Notes: generated from the letters alone by a model not told the origin. DNA of 64,000 nucleotides from Glandiceps talaboti (GCF_964340395.1 NC_135550.1:13071408-13135407), one strand, 5' to 3'; numbered from the stretch's first letter, positions 10,504 through 23,815 are shown. Translations and numbers: made by a program.

Positions 10504-12810
10504 CTTAGGGGTAGACCATTCGATATCCTTGGGGGGGGGGCTTGGAAGATTGGTAGAAAGTCATCATTTTTTCCCACCTGCTTGCCTGAGAATTATTTTT
10601 TCTCCTTTGCCTATGCTGGCAATTTTTTTTTTCTTTGCTTCTTTGAGATATCTGGATTTTTCTTTTACGTCAATGTTGAACACCTACATTTGTTGCCACA
10701 ATTTTCTGTTTGGTTTTCGCACAGGGTAATACAGAGAGTAAAAAGATGTTGTTCTATCACACACAGATTTTATTTAGAAAATACATATTTCATACATGTT
10801 TGATTTTCAATTAAATACACATCATTGACAGTTTTTATGCCATGGTATGATGACACACTGAAAATACAAATCGGAAACTTGATTGGTGAGCTCAGACATT
10901 CAGATAGACCGGCCAGTTTCTCCAGCTTAAGGGGATGGGGGTGTCAGTGTTTTTTTTCCTTTGGGCCAACAAAAAGTCACTGACCCCCGTGAATAAAGTT
11001 TCATAGCATTTGACAGTAATATAAAGAGGGAAGAACTTTGAGCCTGGGATATGTCCACCTCTTGTGTGAGTGTGTGTGAATGGGGGTGGGGGTCTGGAGG
11101 ATTTTTACTTTAAAGGCAATGTTTAGGCTATTCACAGACACTTTCAGACAATAATTTACATACTTTACAAGACAGCTCTAACATGTAAAAAGCAACTACA
11201 TGAGGTTGAAACATTTTTGAAATAAAGTTTCATAGCATCTTGACAGTAAGATGTGGAAGAAAGAACTTTGATTTGAAACTGGAACATGTCTACCTCTTAT
11301 GGGGGAGGGGGTTCAAGGGGGTGTCCCTCTAAAAGCCCTGGAGGATTCTTACTCTCAAAGCCAATTTTCAGGCTATTAACAGACACTTTCAGACAATAAT
11401 TTGCAAGCTTTACAAGACAGCTCTAACAATTGTAAAAAGCAACTACACATGGTTGAAACATTTTTAAAATAAGGTTTAATAGCATCTTGACAGTAAGAGG
11501 TGGAGGGAAGAACTTTGATTTGAGGCTTGGACATGTATACCTCTTATGAGGGGGAGGGGGTCCTAGGGGGTCTCCCCTAGAAGCTTTTCAAGGTTTTTTT
11601 TTTACCAATTTTGGTGAGTCTTATTGTTGGTTTAACGAACGAGTGGCCTCTGGGGTGATGTAGTCCAAGGGCCCCCCTGCCAGATATGCAGTTTTTTTTT
11701 TCTATTTAGGCATTTTTTTATGTTATTCATAGCCTCTGAGATATATATTGCCAAGCATCGAAAAGCTAAAGTAAATATAACTTTTTTAAATAAGTTTTCC
11801 ATGTTATAAAAGTGGGCCTGTAACATTGGTATAGGGACATTGAAATTGCATGCATAGTAAAGTTACTAATGTGTGAGAGCACTTTAGATTATACCTAGTG
11901 TACAATAGAAACTTGAATTTGAGTTGTGGCGTCGATACATGTAGTGTCTGAAATAGGAAGTATATCATCCATTTTGACAAATTCATACTGGAGACTAGAT
12001 CAATTTGGATTAAGTTCTTTTATAAACTATCCAATAGTATGAAGATTACCATTACAAAACCTTCAAGTTCACTTTTGCCCCAAAGTGCAAGATAAGTGAA
12101 GCACTGATTGTCAAACAGCCAAACACTTAGGGGCAACATCAAAAGTTCAATATAATATATCTAACATAATTGCTTAAGTTTTAAGGGGTGGGGGTTTTTG
12201 GCCAAATTAATTTCTCAACCGTCAAAAACGACTTAACGTCATACTTCGCAAATTTAGTACAATTTCAAGGCTGCTTTTACCTATAACACTGCATACACTC
12301 GGTCCGATTTATCAGCGGTACGTGGTTAAAATGGTTTTCTGTTTTTATTTATAATTCAGTAGTATATTTGATGTTGCCCCTTACATGGCATGTTCTTTAA
12401 CTGGTGTGGGAGCTAGGTAATACGTTTATTATATGTATAATTTTATGTATAGTTATGTTTGAACCCTTACATGAAGTAATATTTAAACAATTTATGAAAG
12501 AAACAAGAACAAATGTATATATATGTACCACAGGCTAACGAAGCTGACTGGTCCCTGACATGTGTTTGAAACTGTTTGTCATGATTTGACAAGTGACCTG
12601 GTTAGAGAGGTTCGAGCAGGTTGAAAAGTATACTCGAACCTGTGCATCATTTTCCTGCCAAGATATTTTTTTCTAGCAGCAGTGGTCCATCTTTTTTTTC
12701 CATCACCCACTCATATCCGGATTTTTTTTAAGCAAATCCATTTGGCATCTTTTTTTCCCCGAAATCTTCCAAGCCCCCCCCCCCAGGATATCAAATAGTC
12801 CACCCCTAAG
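10504..12810. mobile_element. Outer TIR transposon (CTTAGGGGTRGAC ends)
   Basis: The left end, CTTAGGGGTAGACCATTCG followed by ATATCCTTGGGGGG and GCTTGGAAGAT, matches the reverse complement of 12763-12810 over about 45 bp with a few differences. If the terminus is GGGG, TA or TWA flanks it (TTA left, TAA right). No transposase is visible. The element is interrupted by the second element at 10905-12555. Confidence 0.65.
10905..12555 (-). mobile_element. Inner Harbinger-like element with ~235-bp tandem core, inverse orientation
   Basis: The left end TAGACCGGCCAGTTTCTCC and the right end CTGGTCCC correspond to the ends of the complete copy at 57104-58969, read in reverse. The interior has the same order as that copy. 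Two to three ~235-bp units (11000-11600, with TCTTGACAGTAAGAGGTGGA and CCCCTAGAAGC) are followed by the GAGTGGCCTCTGGGGT segment and the CCTAGTGTACAATAGAAAC segment. Its target duplication is not clear (AGA versus TGA). Confidence 0.6.
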
Positions 12811-14560
12811 AATTAAATATTGCCGATAACGGTTTATTTGGTCGTCCCTAGTAATAGGCAATTAAATTTAGACTCATTGTACTTTCACTGGAAATATGTA
12901 GGTTTATTAATGGCCGCCGTTGCGGTCAGCTTAAAGTTTGTCGCGGAATATTTGAAAGACGGTTATAACCACTGTAATAATGTTCGAATGTAGGTTCGGT
13001 TGTAGCCTTAGATAAAACCTAAGTTCTCGTTGGGTAAAATACAGTAAAACTTAGTTAACAGAGTTAACACGTTGAAATCCACCGTGTGAGCGGAACTGGG
13101 TTACTCGAGGAACGCACGGGTGACCACACTGATGTTGTATATACGTATGTCAACAACGAGTTCCCAACTGTCTAAAACTGTGCATTATTTACACATACAT
13201 GCTGTACATGTCAAACATGTAACTCTGTAGAGACCTTCTGTGTCCTTCAAGTGCAATCTTCACACCTAATTACTGTAATGTTTGCAGGGAGATGATGCGT
13301 GCACACCATTTCATATTTTCAACATTAGAAATCAACAGCTGGATGTACATTAATATGAACAGTGCATTCATTCTGTTGATGGTGTAAAATTAGTGCAGTA
13401 TCAAATACTGCCCTAGTAATTAGGTATTACATGTCGGCTTATACATTCAAACTTCGCCCTTCAGTATGTATGTAACTATTAACTAGACGTATCAACCAAA
13501 TGTACAATACCATGTAACCCTATACCATTTCAAAATAACCATAAATAGCACTTGTCACTTTGTTGTCGGGCCTTAGGGACTACGAGATCTTGGTTAATGT
13601 TTATTGCATATCGTATGTAGATATCAAATTAAACATTTTCCACCACAAGTATGTTTTTTCTACTCTTGACTGAAATATCATTAAAAATATTTTTCACGCC
13701 CAATATAGAGATTTTTGGCTCAGGGTCTACAAGATCTTAGTTGATATGTAGTGTTTGTATTCTTCACATTCCGAAATTGAAGAGTTCTAATGAAATAATT
13801 ACACATATTTGGAAGTTTCTCCAAATAAAAAAAGAAATTGTCTTAAACGTTTAAAATATCTTAATTGACATGTATTGCTCTTACGTACACGTATACCACA
13901 TTGAAAATGTTTTATAAGTAATTACAAGTTAGTTTTGATTTATCAATATTAATAAAATAGACCAAGTAATTATATTCTCGGCAATGTCAGAGCGACAATA
14001 TTTTGGTCATCTAAAGTCATTGCTTTATTCAATTTCAGGCCACTATGGAACCATCCACAAACGAGAATGATTCTAGTTTGGAACCATATGAATATGAGAA
14101 CAGAGATTCCTCTTGGCCCTGCATAATAATGTGACGCTATCTATAATATATTCCTGCGGATGGGAAATCGTGTGTCATCAAATAGACATATTTCAGAGTA
14201 ATACAACATTTACAGCAGATGAGTGATTGTTTTTAATTAACAGTCCAGTTATAACTAGTATTTTCTTCCTCAAAACTGAGAGACTAACAGCAGCATAAAA
14301 AATCAAGATATCAACTCAATGTGACTCGTACTTATGTTGAATTCGCATGAATGCAAATCGCGTATTTCAGTTGTTGAATTAGTTACCCATGCGTATGTCT
14401 GTCCAATCTTATTTGTGCTTAGCCATAAAATTATTGTGAACAATTTTTAACATTGAAGATATATTCAATCAAAATCGTGTCCTAAGGCCGGTAGTCTTCG
14501 GTACTTTCCTGCCGTAGAGAACAATCAGAATTTACGGCGGGGGACAGGACAGATATTGGG
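12811..14560. other. No gene; degenerate repeats at 13560-13960
   Basis: No exon or RNA gene is recognised. Between 13560 and 13960 a loose motif, (C)TACRAGATCTTRGTTRATRT, recurs about every 150-160 bp (13579, 13727, 13855), suggesting an old decayed tandem repeat. Confidence 0.45.
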
Positions 14561-14777
14561 TGTGTCAGGGGGTCCATGAAAATTCTGATAGTCTGGAAGG
14601 GGCCATATATACACTATATATATATATATATATGTTTTGCTCATGATCTGGGCTAAATGAAACCTCACACGCAGTCGTTAACCGAGTACATTTGCGAACT
14701 ACCTTGTGGCTTAGCCGCAAGAAGTTATTACACCTATATTTGATAATGAGACAGGTGACATCCATGAAAATGTGTGT

Positions 14778-14779
<2 letters not shown>

Positions 14780-14836
<57 letters not shown>
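14780..14836. repeat. (TA)n microsatellite
   Basis: About 28 TA dinucleotides near the left arm of the hairpin that follows. A shorter (TA)n lies at 14612-14634. Confidence 0.95.
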
Positions 14837-14843
<7 letters not shown>

Positions 14844-14894
14844 TTTCATTCTTCTTTCGCCAAGTAGAGTGCTCGATCACCTTGGAGAGCTATC

Positions 14895-15241
14895 ATACAT
14901 AAAAATGAAAGAAGACGAGTCTGATATTACATAGTGGAATTACACTACGGACCGTTTCACCCGAAGGATCGTCAGGTGTAATAGTGTGGTTTAATAGTAT
15001 TCGTTAGCTATACATCCTGCATTATGTACATAACTTGTGTGTGTTCACTGATGGCTGTGTTGTTGTCAATCTTTTTGTGTACACACAGCCATCAGTGAAC
15101 ACACACAAGTTATGTACATAATGCAGGATGTATAGCTAACGAATACTATTAAACCACACTATTACACCTGACGATCCTTCGGGTGAAACGGTCCGTAGTG
15201 TAATTCCACTATGTAATATCAGACTCGTCTTCTTTCATTTT

Positions 15242-15248
<7 letters not shown>
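14895..15248. mobile_element. Head-to-head Penelope-like tails: 166-bp perfect hairpin arms
   Basis: Arms 14895-15060 and 15083-15248 appear to be exact reverse complements, separated by a 22-bp spacer. Read outward from the centre, each arm ends in ATTTTTATGTAT. The right one runs straight into (TA)n, while the left one is 60 bp from (TA)n. Each arm holds CTGACGA, a short TCC/GGG stem and GAAAC (15168-15189 on plus), a hammerhead-like or Penelope-tail arrangement. Identity of the arms implies recent formation or gene conversion. Confidence 0.7.

Positions 15249-15314
<66 letters not shown>
15246..15314. repeat. (TA)n microsatellite
   Basis: About 34 TA dinucleotides directly after the right hairpin arm. 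Confidence 0.95.
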
Positions 15315-15316
<2 letters not shown>

Positions 15317-15380
15317 GCAACATATCTGCAACAGAACATATGCGATTTGTAATGTTTAAATTTGAGTTTAGAGATTATTT

Positions 15381-17610
15381 GGTCCGTGTATATACCGTCC
15401 ATTTGTTTTTCGTTTGTCTATTGCAAACAAGATAAACTAAAAACCAGTGACTGCTTCGTTTTTCGTTTTCTCAATCGGAAAACGAAAAACAATTTGTTTT
15501 TCGTTTTTCGTGTCAGCGATCGAGAAAAAGAACAAGAAAAACAAATTGTTTTTTCCATTGCCGTTTCATTTTATAATAATACAAAAACGGTAAACAAACC
15601 CTGTTCCTTTTTTCCTTTTTCGTTTAACACAATTAATCAATGAAAACGAAAAACCAACCCGTGTTCAGTTTTCACTTTTCGCTTTGATGGTGAGAAAAGG
15701 AATCAAGAAAAACTACTCATTCTCTATCACCGCATACTCAATCGATAGTAAACAAACTGTCTGTGTTCGTTTTTCGTTTTCCATTTTATAGTTGGAACAA
15801 AAGAAAACGAAAGGCGCCATCCATGACAGTCACAAACCATTAGCGGTCCAAGTGCAACAAACCCGCGGGCTTGCCTGGCGAAAACGGGTGTCATAAAAGT
15901 TGTTTGCATCTCTAAAGCTGTTTGTAGCATTACTTATAATAGCCTAATAAATTGATAACAACTGATATAAGACGGAGATAAGGTTTGCCTCAGTTGACTC
16001 ACTCCTTAGAAATGATCTTACGCTGTGAACTACACTTTTACAGCTGTTTACTTGTGTTATGTAAGAGCCCATCATCACATGTGTAAATATTGGTACTCTT
16101 TGATAACAAGTCCACTTGCTTGGCTAATGGCTTGTCCCAGTAATGCTGTGTTCATATTCTATTACTCGTTCTGTCGATCATATAACGATAAATCGAAACC
16201 TGTACTGTTTTCCTAGGCCCTTTATCTCCTTTTTATGACATGGTGGAATCAACAGATCATACATGTAATAAGTAAATGTCTATCATGCGCTCGCTACCTA
16301 TATGTGTAAAAAGTGACAACACTGATAAAGAATATGAATGATAGTGTCACACATTCAGCTTTTTGAAAATTGAGCATAAAATTAACAATGATATGTGCAT
16401 ATAGTATCAAAGGTATAAACCAATTTGGACCGTGTACAGTATGGTATGACCATTACATGTGCGCTGGTTTGCTCTACGTTTCTAAATATATAGCCGGTGC
16501 ATTATGTAATTTAATAGGTCGTTCATGACCCCGGCCCCGCCCACGCGCTCCATGGATGGACTGGGAAATTTGCATATCGGTGTGAACATTGTAGCTAATG
16601 AAATGTATCTATGGTCCGCTCGCGGGGCCGGCCGGGGTCCACAGAAAGTTGAATGAACACCTAAAACATGCCATGTATATGAGTACGTGTGGGCGTATGT
16701 AGCATGATGTAAATTTCAACTGTCAGTTAACAATAAACTGTATGAAATGTCAAAGAAAGCCATAACTGTGTGGTCTGGCCGGTCCTTCACTAAAATACGT
16801 GATCACTGGTGAGATACATAATAACCACGTGCATATGCGTGTACATGGACTATGACATATTATTCGCCACTCTCCTAATGGCACCCTGAACAGCATCATC
16901 TAGCTGTCTGTCACAGACTCTAGCTCTACCGCCGGTTTTGATGTGATAGACTGCACACAGTCTCCTCACGCTTCTTTCTGAAAAGCCGTTACTGTCTCCA
17001 TATTGTGCTTTTATGCCACTTGCAAATGCGTTCCCATCTCATTTATATGAGGTGCTCTACCGTACCAACGTGTGCTTCTAGCGAAGCCATTCTTTTCAAA
17101 TGTGTGGGTCAAGCCGGGGGAGGGGGGGGGCAAGATTTGCAATATCACGAGCATTTAAATAAAGACAAAAGAAAAACAGCTTTTGATTTATCATTATATG
17201 AAATAGAAAATGAACACAGGTGGCGCCTTTCGTTTTCTTTTGTTCCGACTATAAAACGGAAAACGAAAAACGAACACAGACAGTTTGTTTACTATCGATT
17301 GAGTATGCGGTGATAGAGAATGAGTAGTTTTTCTTGGTTCCTTTTCTCACCATCAAAGTGAAACCTGAACACGGGTTGGTTTTTCGTTTTCATTGATTAA
17401 TTGTGTTAAAACGAAAAAGGAAAAAAGGAACATGGTTTGTTTACCGTTTTTGTATTATTATAAAATGAAACGGCAATGGAAAAAACAATTTGTTTTTCTT
17501 GTTCTGTTTTCCGATCGAGAAAACGAAAAACGAAGCAGGCATTGGTTTATCGTTTTTCTTGTTTGCAATAGACAAACGAAAAACAAATGGACGGTGTATA
17601 TACACGGACC
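15381..17610. mobile_element. 2.23-kb long-TIR transposon, 6-bp TSD TTATTT
   Basis: The termini GGTCCGTGTATATACCGTCC and its complement at 17591-17610 are flanked on both sides by TTATTT (15375-15380 and 17611-17616). The inverted ends continue for ~440 bp on the left (to about 15825) and ~390 bp on the right (from about 17219). They consist of clustered CGTTTTTCG / CGAAAAACG motifs. The interior has no transposase. It includes a GC-rich inverted pair, GACCCCGGCCCCGC (16529) and GCGGGGCCGGCCGGGGTC (16621). Open frames spanning the two arms give mirror-image peptides, showing they are repeat translations, not genes. It shares its architecture with the element at 263-3143. Confidence 0.85.
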
Positions 17611-17617
17611 TTATTTG

Positions 17618-18235
17618 CAAGATATAGCCTAATTACTGAAAATCATAATTATGTAAATGATCATTAAAAGCTACACATCACCAAGCTTGTCAGAACATGT
17701 GGTATTACTTATGTTTGAAGTATGTGCATAATTATATTCAATTTCAAGTATGCATTTTGATAATATAGCCTAATTACTGAAATATCATTAATTATGCAAA
17801 TGAGTAATTAAAACTAAAAGCTACATTATCAAACTATCTATGGTACATGAACTTTGCTACCATCAATGTATTTACCAAGAATAAGCTTTATGAGACGTGC
17901 ACCTTGGCATCATGACGGTATATACCAAATTATATGAAACTTAAAGCTTGCACTCTTCATGCACAGCCTAATTACTGAAAAAAAACCCAGAAATTATGCA
18001 AATGACTCTTTAAATGTAAAAGCAACACCAACAAGGTTTTCAGGACATGTGCCCTTTCTTATGTTTGAAGCATATGCCAAATTATATTGAATTTGAAGTG
18101 TGCATTCTGAAGTTATATCCAAATTAATAAAAATCATTAATTATGCAACTGATCATTAAACTTATATTATCAAACTTTATATGACACCAATGTATGTATT
18201 AAATTATATATGTATGTGTCACGAAAGTCCTGTTT
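17618..18235 (-). repeat. ~146-bp satellite units (pearl-like family), minus orientation
   Basis: About four degenerate units containing ATATAGCCTAATTACTGAAAA, ATTAATTATGCAAATGA, a GGACATGTG / CTTATGTTTGAA stretch and ATTATATTGAATTTGAAGT. They are the reverse complement of the tandem core at 24170-25330. The array starts right after the TTATTT duplication of the preceding transposon, so the transposon sits at or near its edge. Confidence 0.75.
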
Positions 18236-19559
18236 TTTTCGAAAATATTACATGCGGCAGGGACCACAATTACTGGAAAATAAGAACGAACTCATCACAC
18301 ATACATACACACATATATGTAAAAGGTTTAACTTTGCCTAATATGTCTCAAATATAATGTAATTTAACACTTGTACAGCGAAGTCGCTTGTACGAAAAAC
18401 TATGCTCAAAACTACAAATAAAACTACTCACAATGTTCGATGTACAGTCTCTTTTGTCTTGTGAAGCGCAGACTAGGTACACACTGTTGGCATTGCAACA
18501 GAGGCAACTCGTGGATGAGATTGTAAATTTTTCACGAATGCATATTTCAGTTGTACATAATGTAGTATTCACGGTCCCGGCAAACATTGAGTTTCCAAGC
18601 AGAAACAGAGTTCAGAACTTCCCCATACATGAATCCAACATCATACTACAGCAACGTTGTACATTTATCACAGATCAAATTCTGAGGATCAGCTCCAGGG
18701 AGTGTCAAATATCAATCCAATTTATACTAGTGTAACAAATTGGGGGGATACCTCTACTGTTAAAGTTACCCTTCTCCATGTTACTCCATTATTCCATTAA
18801 ATTATTATAAACATAAAATATACAATACTAAAATGATTGGGTGATAAAGTAATCAGCACCATAAATAACTAAAACGGAAGTATTGCCGTCGCCTTAATTC
18901 AATGCAAATGATATTGACAAATATGAAAACTAGCTAAACAATGTGATCACGTCATTGTTCTTCCAACTGTCTGTAATCAGTCATTATTTGACACTGTTGA
19001 TCTTATAATAACTTTCAGTGTTGTGATCTTAGAAGAATACTATTCGAGAAATGCGAACATTTGTTCTAAGTATTAATTCATGACAGCTGAGAGTTCACAG
19101 TGACCTAGCAATACATCAAAACTTAGCGAATATTAAAAAGTTGTATTCTCTCATCCGTAACACTAGTATCCAAACAACTCTATTGCCGCACATGATTGGA
19201 TGATCCAAATTGCCACCATTTGTCCGTCATAGTATATACAAATTCACAAAGGTTGTTTATGTCCCAGTCAGCCATCGTAACATATTATTATACTAATTTA
19301 CTACTTTAAAATTATATGCGAGTAAACATATCTCTAATTTCCGTAACTTGTAAAAAAAATGTGACCAGTCATCCTGAATCGAAGTCGCTGACCCGGGCCA
19401 ATAATTTTACTAAAATCACCACTTTATGACTCTACTCCACCATTTAAAACAAAACAAATGGCTTTTGTCTAACAAGAAAGTATACTATAAACACGCTTAC
19501 TTGATAAATGTAACACTCAGAAATGTCAAACTTGGAAAAGGCACATCACTCATTTCTGA
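18236..19559. other. No recognised gene; one unexplained 115-codon frame
   Basis: The plus frame at 18388-18735 has a fairly protein-like composition (LSCEAQTRYTLLALQQRQL) but no motif I recognise and no splice or promoter context. An opposing 79-codon frame overlaps it. I do not call it a gene. Confidence 0.4.
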
Positions 19560-20420
19560 AAATTGCACTATTCAAACTCGGTTACACTACGACGCAAATA
19601 GTCTGTTCCAACATTAAAATTGCATTTGCTAGCTTCCATCCTACCATTAAAAGATTGTAAATACAGTGTTCAGAGCATTAATCTACTATTGGCTACTTTC
19701 GCTCTGTTGAGATATAGCAATTGCTGCTGGTCAGTTTGCAAAATAAATTCTCTACCGTATGCGTAAAAGTATTGCTGAAACTTCTGCATTGCCCACACAA
19801 TTGCTAAGCCTTCACGTTCAATTACAGAATATGACTTCTCTCTAGGAATTAGTTTTCTACTAGCATATGCTTATGACAATTTCCCATCATCAAATTCCTG
19901 CATAGGTACAGCACCTAGAGACCAACACCAGACGCATCTGTTCTTAATATGAAGGGCTTGTCGAAATCTTGTAGTCTCAAAACTGGTTCTTTACTTACGA
20001 TGTCGTTCAACACTTTAAACGCTCTATCTTGAGACTCTCCCCACTTTGACTGTCCTTTCTTAGTTAAATCGGTCAATGGTACAGCAATGGTAGCGAGATT
20101 TGGTACAAATTTTCTATAATAACCTGCCAAACCTAAATGACTTAACTTCTCTCACTGTTACTGGGTGTTTTGTTTCAACAATAGCTTGTACTTTGTCTAA
20201 CATAACTTTGAACAACCCGTAAGGGACCTACACCATGATCTTTGAACTCTATATATAAATATCCAATATAACACTTCGAAGGTCTGGCAATTAAGCCTAC
20301 TTTATGTAATCGTGACAGTAATTCCACCAACTGATTGAGATGCTGGTTCCATAGTGGATATCAACATAATTATTATCAATTAAATTTTCAACATCTTTCA
20401 TGCCCGACAGTACGACTGTC
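19560..20420 (-). pseudogene. Ty3/gypsy retrotransposon pol remnant (RT end and RNase H)
   Basis: Read on the minus strand, in order: a degenerate reverse-transcriptase segment (HLNQLVELLSRLHKVGL, 20340-20280), then AGYYRKFVPNLATIAVPLTD at 20130, then the start of RNase H (KPFILRTDASGVGL), PREKSYSVIEREGLAIVWAM near 19840, and the RNase H end (SVTEFE) near 19570. These are standard Metaviridae pol landmarks. Stops and frame changes occur at several points (for example before AYASRK and in the upstream RT part). Protease, most of RT, integrase and LTRs are not seen. The copy is inactive and heavily truncated. Confidence 0.9.
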
Positions 20421-20438
20421 ATGACCCGACAGCAATGT

Positions 20439-20515
20439 ACAACCAACATTTGTAATAAACCGAAATTTGTAATAAAATTACCGATATATGTAATAAATTA
20501 CCGATATTTGTAATA
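20439..20515. repeat. Short tandem repeat TTTGTAATAAATTACCGATA
   Basis: Three to four imperfect units of about 20-22 bp. Not coding. Confidence 0.75.
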
Positions 20516-20519
20516 AACT

Positions 20520-22440
20520 GAAGACATCTGTAAGACATTCTGTTGAAATCTAAGATTGGTGAATATGGGGCATTGATTGTATATGTAAATAGTCGAAAAC
20601 TAGTAGATTTTCTATCAATTCACTCCACACAATCTACAGTACTTTGATATGATTACATCACATATATATTTATAATTATGTAAATGCTGTTCTTAAAAAT
20701 CTTGAAACTCAGCTTGAATTTGTTTCAGTAAAACAAAAAATACATGCACCAGAATTGACAATTATTTCTTTACATAAATTGACTTGAATATGCATAATGT
20801 GGAAATGAAATCCCTAATGGGCTCATATAATCTGTATATAATCTTTCTCGTCTGCTGAAGGCACTTTCAATAAATGTTGCTAGTGGTCGAATACAATTAT
20901 TTATAGAGAATATAAAACTCTGATCAGAACTTAAATTTACAAAACAATCATCTCCTACGATTCAAACATAACATTCCTAAGATCATCGTATAGATTACAT
21001 CGTATTATCGTTGCAACTCATTAATCGTATGACATTTCAGATCAAAGGTCAAAGTCATAGTCAAAATTCGAGGTTATCTTATTTTTTTCCCATATTTTTA
21101 TGAAAACACTCGGAAAGGTTCATACAACTAACAGCTGACATAGTTGTTAGAGATGAAAATCAGTAAGAAAATAGCCAATTATACACAATTATACACTCTT
21201 TCAGGAAAAATACAGCAAAAGCCCTTTTGGAGTTGCTTTTATTTTATTACAAAATCCTATTACCAAGACAACTGATATCAAGATCAACAATTGTGCAAAA
21301 TATGACACTACCAATCTCATGGTCCACAAGTGCTGTAGACACGACAGAAAGGTCTATATATGGGTTTTAGGGGACAGGCAACTCAGATCTCACTGAACAC
21401 ATGGTCGTTTTGATCAAATAAAGGTGAAGGATATAGTCAAAACTCAAGGTCGTCTTCATTTTTGAGATTCTATCAACTAATCACTAAACATTACAATAAT
21501 TAGAGTTAAAGATAACGTTATATACTACAAAGAGGTCCCAACATAGGGGAATATATCATCTTCAGATCTAGAACGATTATGACAAAAACATATTGAGCAT
21601 TATGCAATTGTCCTTAAATGGGTTTTGGGGAACGCGCTACCCATTGGTTAGGTTACGTAATATTTTACCTATAAGGTCAGGGTCAAACCTGAAGGCAGGC
21701 GTTTCATGGGGAGATGAATCATACAGTAACATGAAAATGTTTAATTGTGGCACATTACCCATGAGGAAGAAACATCAAAACAATCACATGCTAAACAACT
21801 AATTGAAATAAAGATGAGTACTCAGCATCGATGACTAAAAAAAACAATTCGGCCCGGTACTACTCTTCCTTGAGTTAAAACAATATCTCGTCAAATTAAC
21901 ATCTTTATCGGTCGTTCCACCACATTCAGGCAACAAATCATCCAATGGGAAGCATCCATATCCCGAAACAAAATGTACACACCCAGTTTCAGAGAAAGAA
22001 AGTGGCAATAACTATTAACAGACTTCATAAACAGGCTATTTCGTGAACTACTTAACATGTATATCTACCACCACAGAACATGTAGGTGCAACAAAGGGAA
22101 ATATACAGATTAACTCAGTATCCACCAGAAGAAATAAATTGAAAATAGAGATTCTGCAAAAGCTCTGCTGACCAAACGTATATAACGCCGGCCAAAGCCA
22201 GTACCCAACTTGATTCAGCCATATGCCCGAAAACCGGCGGAAATAAGTCTACGTAACTATAGCTTTTATCGCTGACAATCCAATGTGCCACCACATCCTA
22301 AAAGAGAGAGTTCACTACAAACAATAACTCAGTATTTATAACTGTAAATTTTTTACCCTGTGTGGGTAAAAAAAGAAAAACAACCCATCAGAAATGACTA
22401 AAAAAAAGTCTTATTACTGCAACGGAAGAAATCTACTAAA
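20520..22440. other. No recognisable gene; two diverged repeat units
   Basis: A segment resembling AAAGGTCAAAGTCATAGTCAAA near 21041 recurs as GGTGAAGGATATAGTCAAAAC near 21423. Both continue into AAGGT(T/C)(A/G)TCTT. This suggests an old ~380-bp tandem pair. The rest shows no exon or RNA gene. Confidence 0.45.
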
Positions 22441-22443
22441 TAC

Positions 22444-22444
22444 A

Positions 22445-22511
<67 letters not shown>

Positions 22512-22550
22512 CAGTCAGTCAGTCAGTCAGTCAGTCAGTCAGTCAGTCAG
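22444..22550. repeat. (ACAG)n followed by (TCAG)n
   Basis: A compound tetranucleotide microsatellite: about 16 ACAG units, then about 10 TCAG units. Confidence 0.97.
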
Positions 22551-22559
22551 AATTATCAA

Positions 22560-23700
22560 AATAATTCAGAGAAATTTAATCAAAACGTAATTGACGAAAA
22601 CATGTCTTAACAAAAGTGGAACAACGTCGATACAAAATAAAAGCATTAAGTATATGGTTTGCATTCATTCCCACACAGAAGTCCTCTGAGATATACAGAC
22701 TTTGAGATATACAGCATTTTTCTTATTTTGCTTAATTCTGTATCTCGACCTTAGTTTTCCTGCTACAAACTTTTGTAAGTTTACTATTGTGAATGAAATA
22801 TGCACTGCGCCTGAATCAATTTTAGTATCCAGACTGCAGCTTACATAGCCAAGTAAGTTATGTCAAATAAGTTTAAGTTGAACTCAAACAATTTCTACTC
22901 ACAAATCCTAGCTCTTCCACATTTATATTGACCAATCAAATGAAGGTCAATATCAAATTCGTGCATTTTAAACAATTTGTATGGAATGTAGGAAACCCTA
23001 TATAAACCTTTATTCGGTGTGATCTGCAATTTATGTTAGATGTCAATAAAGTAAGACTAGCTGCTTTTGTAGTATTTGGTTGTACATACGTCATTCCCTT
23101 TCCAGAACGTGTGGTGGTTAAGTGGGTCACAGGTATGGTAAAGGTTGGTAAATTGGACTTTGCGTGTAGTGATAATAAGCTAGAGGGACATAGCTGGTAC
23201 ATAGTGTGCTCCTCTTCCTAGCAACACCTTAGAATTTAGGAAGCGTACACCCTAGTTCGATGATGTACAAGGTTTCCCGTGTAACGTGGAAGTGATTTAA
23301 TTTTGAAAAGCAGATATGAATTCACAGTCACAGGTTACATGTATATATGTTATTTGCCAATCGTGCTACTCAGTAATTTTCCTTGGAGACCTTTGTCTTC
23401 CTCTTTTCTTGTGTGAACGCCACTGTGACATGATAAGAAATACATTCACACTGTGGTGAATTGCTTTACGCCTGCCTTCCTTCCAATAACCTATCAAAAA
23501 CCACATGCACACTTATAATGCATACCTTGTTCTGTATACGAGAGATAAGATGCCCCAAAATATGTCAAGCGTATAAGCAATACGGTTATAATCTCTAACG
23601 TCATGATATTGCTTTCTTGGTAGGACACGCATAATCCTGCGGATGACAGCATTACATCTGGTAAGTTATATCAGATATTACAATGTTGGTATATGGTAGG
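22560..23700. other. No recognisable gene
   Basis: No supported exon or repeat end. The overlapping frames at 22936-23221 on both strands lack motifs. Confidence 0.5.
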
Positions 23701-23709
23701 ACTTAAAAC

Positions 23710-23712
<3 letters not shown>

Positions 23713-23760
<48 letters not shown>

Positions 23761-23764
23761 TTTC

Positions 23765-23815
<51 letters not shown>
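23713..23815. repeat. (TG)n and (TCTG)n microsatellites
   Basis: About 23 TG units (23713-23759), then about 12 TCTG units (23768-23815). The open frames here on both strands are repeat translations. Confidence 0.97.

Noticed and set aside
15362-15643. 93-codon frame, with similar peptides at 15727-15930 and 17005-17313
   Set aside because: They are mirror translations of the two inverted arms of the transposon at 15381-17610.
18388-18735. 115-codon plus frame as a gene
   Set aside because: No motif, splice context or codon signal separates it from chance, and an overlapping antisense frame exists.
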